Positions 61,449 to 64,000 of a DNA stretch of 64,000 bases are shown here, piece after piece. Numbering within the stretch: position 1 is the first letter of the stretch; every line of letters starts with the position of its first letter. The position numbers and the translations under genes are program-made. The stretch comes from Sphingomonas sp. 1F27F7B (GTDB taxonomy: Bacteria > Pseudomonadota > Alphaproteobacteria > Sphingomonadales > Sphingomonadaceae). The stretch is taken from contig NZ_SCMK01000006.1 in the NCBI RefSeq assembly GCF_005503355.1, positions 1-64,000 of the forward strand, written 5' to 3'. Under the pieces are notes generated by a model that saw nothing but the letters and a program-made list of their open reading frames with translations, was not told the DNA's origin and ran no database searches.

Positions 61449-62576
61449 TCAGCCGTCGATGTCGAGCCCCAGCGCGACGCGGCCGGCCAATGCGAGTTGC
61501 GGCTCGCGCTGCAACGGGTGGAAGCGGGCGCCCTGCACCTCGCGAAAGGCGCGCTCCAGCCCGGCCTTGCGATAGAAGCTCGCGCCGCCGGCGACGTCCA
61601 TTGCCCGGCTGACCGTGTCGATCGCCGCCGTGCCCAGCAAGGTGCGGCAGATCATCGCTCGGCTGGTCGTGTCCGGCCCCGGCTGGCCGCCGACGGCGAT
61701 CGCGATCATCTCGCGCGTCGCCATGTCCGCCGCGGCATGGGCGTTCTCCATCTCGCCGACGCGCTGGAGCATATGCGCATCGGGCGTGCGGGTGCGGGCG
61801 ATCTCCAGCGCGCGCCGCCGCGCTCCATCCGCCACGCCCATATAGGCCGAATAGATCGCGGCAAAGGCAATCATGCTGATCACGTGGAACAGCATGTGCC
61901 ACTTGCCCTGCGGCCGCCGCCCGGCGACCGCCGCGTCGGCCAGGAACACGCCGTCGAGCACCAGGTCGTGCGAGCCGGTGCCGCGCATGCCCAGCACGTG
62001 CCAGGCATCGGCGATGGCGACGCCGTCCGCATTCAGGGGCACGCCGAAATGGAGCACGGTCGGCCCCGCCTCGGGATCGTCGTACACCGCGCTGGTCATC
62101 AGCAGATGGCCCATCTCGCAGCCGCTGGAGAAGGGCTTGCGCGCAGTGATGCGGAAGCCGCCCTCCACCTTCTCGGCGGTGCCGGCGCTCTCCAGCCAGT
62201 CCGATCCCCCGCTCGAGACGAGGATCAGGTCCTCGGCCGCCACTCGGCGGAGCAGCCCTTCGGTCGGCGCGTCCTGATGGCGCAGGCGCCACGCCGCCGC
62301 GGCGACCAGATGAGTGTGCATGGAGAAGGCGAGCGCGGTCGATCCGCAGGCCGCGCCCAGCACGCGGATCGCGCCGCAGATATCGGCGAGATCCGCGCCT
62401 CCACCCCCCAGCGCCTCCGGCACTAGCGCCTTGAAGAATCCCGCTGCCCTGAGCCGCGCATAGCCTTCGGCCACGAAGCTCTCCTCGGCGTCGTGGCGAT
62501 CGGCGTGCGCCTCGATTTCCGCCGCGATCACCCTGGCGTCGGCGATCCAGTCCCGCGTCTCCGTCTTGCCTTGCAT
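61449..62576 (-). CDS. Acyl-CoA dehydrogenase-like flavoprotein
   Basis: The 375-residue protein has the acyl-CoA dehydrogenase fold: FFKALVPEALGGGGADLADIC near the start, a middle FAD-binding region (LILVSSGGSDWLE, KPFSSGC), MRGTGSHDLVLDGVFLAD, and a C-terminal helical part with AMDVAGGASFYRKAGLERAFREVQGARFHPLQ. Several such proteins are monooxygenases (DszC-like) and not dehydrogenases. ATG at 62576 is used because GAGG lies eight bases before it. It is divergent from an HxlR regulator, which probably controls it. Confidence 0.85.
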   Translation of the reverse strand: MQGKTETRDWIADARVIAAEIEAHADRHDAEESFVAEGYARLRAAGFFKALVPEALGGGGADLADICGAIRVLGAACGSTALAFSMHTHLVAAAAWRLRHQDAPTEGLLRRVAAEDLILVSSGGSDWLESAGTAEKVEGGFRITARKPFSSGCEMGHLLMTSAVYDDPEAGPTVLHFGVPLNADGVAIADAWHVLGMRGTGSHDLVLDGVFLADAAVAGRRPQGKWHMLFHVISMIAFAAIYSAYMGVADGARRRALEIARTRTPDAHMLQRVGEMENAHAAADMATREMIAIAVGGQPGPDTTSRAMICRTLLGTAAIDTVSRAMDVAGGASFYRKAGLERAFREVQGARFHPLQREPQLALAGRVALGLDIDG

Positions 62577-62638
62577 CGTCATTCCTCTCTTCGGCGATTG
62601 GTCGCGTCGCCAATCACCCATCTTGGGGAACCCACTCC

Positions 62639-62655
62639 AGTTCAGAAACTGAACT
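62639..62655. promoter_or_regulatory. HxlR operator, site 1
   Basis: AGTTCAGAAACTGAACT is a perfect dyad with 7-bp arms around AAA. It lies in the 132-base region between the divergent flavoprotein and HxlR genes. A second, weaker copy starts six bases further on. The neighbouring HxlR protein is the likely ligand. Confidence 0.75.
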
Positions 62656-62660
62656 TGCCC

Positions 62661-62677
62661 GGTACAGAGTCTGAACT
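62661..62677. promoter_or_regulatory. HxlR operator, site 2
   Basis: GGTACAGAGTCTGAACT is a copy of site 1 with four changes. Its centre is 22 bases from that of site 1, two turns of the helix, so two dimers could bind on one face of DNA. It lies 31 bases before the HxlR start codon. Confidence 0.65.
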
Positions 62678-62708
62678 AATGTGCCTGCACGTTCGTGAAG
62701 GATCGGGG

Positions 62709-63401
62709 ATGACGCAAGGGAGCTACAAGCAATTCTGTCCCGTCGCGATGGCGGCGGAGATATTGTGCACGCGCTGGACGGTAGTGCTGCTGCGCGAGCT
62801 GTTCGCGGGATCGACGCGGTTCAACGACCTGCGCCGCGGCGTGCCGCGCATGTCGCCCGCACTGCTCTCGCAGCGGCTCAAGGAGCTGGAATGCGCCGGC
62901 ATCGTCGCGCGCGAGGCGGGCGGGGCCGATTATCGGCTCACCGAGGCGGGGCGCGAGCTCGGGCCGGTGATCGAAGCGTTCGGCATCTGGGGGCAGCGCT
63001 GGGTGGAGTATGACCTGTCGCTCCAGCACCTCGATGCGCAGCTGCTGATGTGGGACATGCGCCGTCACCTCGACCCCACGCCGCTGCCCCCGAGGCGCAA
63101 CGTGATCCAGTTCCGCTTTCCCGAGCAGCCCGATCCGCGCCGCCGTTACTGGCTGGTGGTGGATCCGCAGGCGGGGGTCGATCTGTGCTCGATCGATCCC
63201 GGGCACGACGTCGATCTGTTCGTCTCTTCGGATCTGCGCACCATGACGGCGATCTGGATGGGATATGAGACCGTGCGGGATGCGCTCGATCGCGAGGCGC
63301 TGCTGCTCACCGGCGCGCCCGGCATCGCCGCGCAGATGCAGCGCTGGCTCGGCCTCAGCCCCTTTGCCCGCCATGCCCGGCAGGATCGCCTCGCGGCATG
63401 A
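62709..63401 (+). CDS. HxlR-family transcriptional regulator
   Basis: The 230-residue protein has an HxlR winged helix (about 8-100): YKQFCPVAMAAEILCTRWTVVLLRELFAGSTRFNDLRRGVPRMSPALLSQRLKELECAGI. A C-terminal domain of about 120 residues of unknown ligand follows. The Cys in KQFCPV is a typical conserved thiol that can sense redox or electrophiles. ATG at 62709 has AGGA upstream. Two dyads in the divergent promoter region support control of itself and the flavoprotein. Confidence 0.9.
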   Translation: MTQGSYKQFCPVAMAAEILCTRWTVVLLRELFAGSTRFNDLRRGVPRMSPALLSQRLKELECAGIVAREAGGADYRLTEAGRELGPVIEAFGIWGQRWVEYDLSLQHLDAQLLMWDMRRHLDPTPLPPRRNVIQFRFPEQPDPRRRYWLVVDPQAGVDLCSIDPGHDVDLFVSSDLRTMTAIWMGYETVRDALDREALLLTGAPGIAAQMQRWLGLSPFARHARQDRLAA

Positions 63402-63479
63402 CGGCGGCGGACGGGGCGTGTAGCCTCGCAGCCGCGACTCGGCGTGCCGGGGCGCCATCCGAAGCCGTGGAGGGATCCC

Positions 63480-64000
63480 GTGTGTGACGAGCTGACCGCC
63501 GCCGACAATGCGCACTTCCTGATGACACGCCGCGAATTCGGTGCGGGAGCGACCGCCGCGGGCGTCGCGGCGCTGTTGCCGATGCCTGCCAAAGCAGCCG
63601 AGATCGCGGGGCGCGACACCCTCATCGCCACGCCGGACGGCAGCTGCGACGCCTATTTCGTCGCGCCTGCGACCGGCCGGCATCCTGCCGTGATCGTGTG
63701 GCCGGACATTTTCGGGTTGCGGCCCGCTTTCCGCCAGATGGCCGATCGGCTCGCCCGCTCGGGCTATGCGGTGCTCACCGTCAACCAGTTCTACCGCTCG
63801 ACCAAATCGCCCTTCGTCACGCTCGGCCAGGGCTTCGACGACGCGCTTCGGGCCAAGGTCGGCCCCTGGCGCCAGCTGCTCACGCCGGACGCGACCACGC
63901 GCGACGCGAAGGCCTTTGTCGCCTGGGTCGACCGGCAGAAGGAAGTTGATGCCAAGCGCGGCATCGGCAGCACCGGCTATTGCATGGGCGGCCCGATGGT
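63480..64000 (+). CDS. Dienelactone hydrolase family protein, 5' part
   Basis: The gene runs off the window. Its first 173 codons encode MCDELTAADNAHFLM and then a twin-arginine signal (RREFGAG...PAKAAE), typical for exported members. The alpha/beta hydrolase core has VIVWPDIFGLRPAFRQMADRLA and the nucleophile motif GYCMGG, where Cys is the catalytic residue. Start GTG at 63480 has GGAGGG upstream. Substrates may be lactones or esters. Confidence 0.88.
   Translation, partial: MCDELTAADNAHFLMTRREFGAGATAAGVAALLPMPAKAAEIAGRDTLIATPDGSCDAYFVAPATGRHPAVIVWPDIFGLRPAFRQMADRLARSGYAVLTVNQFYRSTKSPFVTLGQGFDDALRAKVGPWRQLLTPDATTRDAKAFVAWVDRQKEVDAKRGIGSTGYCMGGPM

Overview
The window looks like a chromosomal segment of an alphaproteobacterium of the Sphingomonas type. 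This rests on high GC, an alpha-type SspB adaptor next to a hisBHAFE cluster, a TrcR/DUF1013 cell-cycle regulator, DUF1192, an ATP12-type chaperone, a UrcA protein, a CYP153-like P450 and LexA boxes of the GTTC-N7-GTTC kind. No tRNA, rRNA, CRISPR array or intact transposase gene was seen. About 75 protein genes are supported, two of them cut by the window edges.

Layout. 0-10 kb: end of an SMR efflux gene, an APC permease, an adenosine kinase-like enzyme, an EI24 membrane protein with a lipoprotein, queG, a NatAB-type ABC exporter, a P450 and a lipoprotein-type MsrB. 10-15 kb: the histidine cluster hisB-H-A-F...E, with two PEP-CTERM genes sitting between hisF and hisE, then sspB and a PilZ protein. 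15-21 kb: fumC, gmk, and an AT-rich beta-helix (tailspike/pectate-lyase-like) gene that looks acquired. 20-24 kb: a tight operon crcB-RluA synthase-PaiB-HAD-small membrane protein-ATP12 with 1-4 bp overlaps. 24-35 kb: lipoproteins, SOUL protein, manA, bamD-recN, a self-regulated acyltransferase/membrane/HTH operon and a SleB hydrolase. 35-45 kb: tgt, a MarR-GNAT fusion, ion transporters, queA, a cyclophilin, coaD, ispA and xseB. 45-55 kb: a semialdehyde dehydrogenase, a cupredoxin-fadD pair, a membrane diguanylate cyclase, an unknown secreted protein and clpA. 55-64 kb: quinone oxidoreductase, GST, a PlcP-like phosphoesterase with a glycosyltransferase (probable lipid remodelling), trcR, an arylamine N-acetyltransferase, an acyl-CoA dehydrogenase-like flavoprotein divergent from an HxlR regulator, and a dienelactone hydrolase.

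The most unusual feature is a dispersed family of small non-coding elements, about 214 bp when complete, bounded by CTAG or TTAG. They carry a hairpin core that begins GTCATCCCCGC and a set of related end sequences. Two complete copies (10.1 and 34.8 kb) are near-identical and inverted relative to each other. In five copies the boundary tetranucleotide supplies the TAG stop codon of the neighbouring gene. One copy is nested inside another at 59.4-59.7 kb. They look like MITE/REPIN-type mobile elements with a preference for gene ends.

Regulation visible in the sequence: a LexA box before recN and a second candidate before the beta-helix gene; clear dyad operators before the MarR-GNAT gene, the acyltransferase operon, the HxlR/flavoprotein pair and the P450; a candidate Pho box before the phosphoesterase; and a strong hairpin just before trcR. 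All family calls are from reading the translated sequence, not from database searches.
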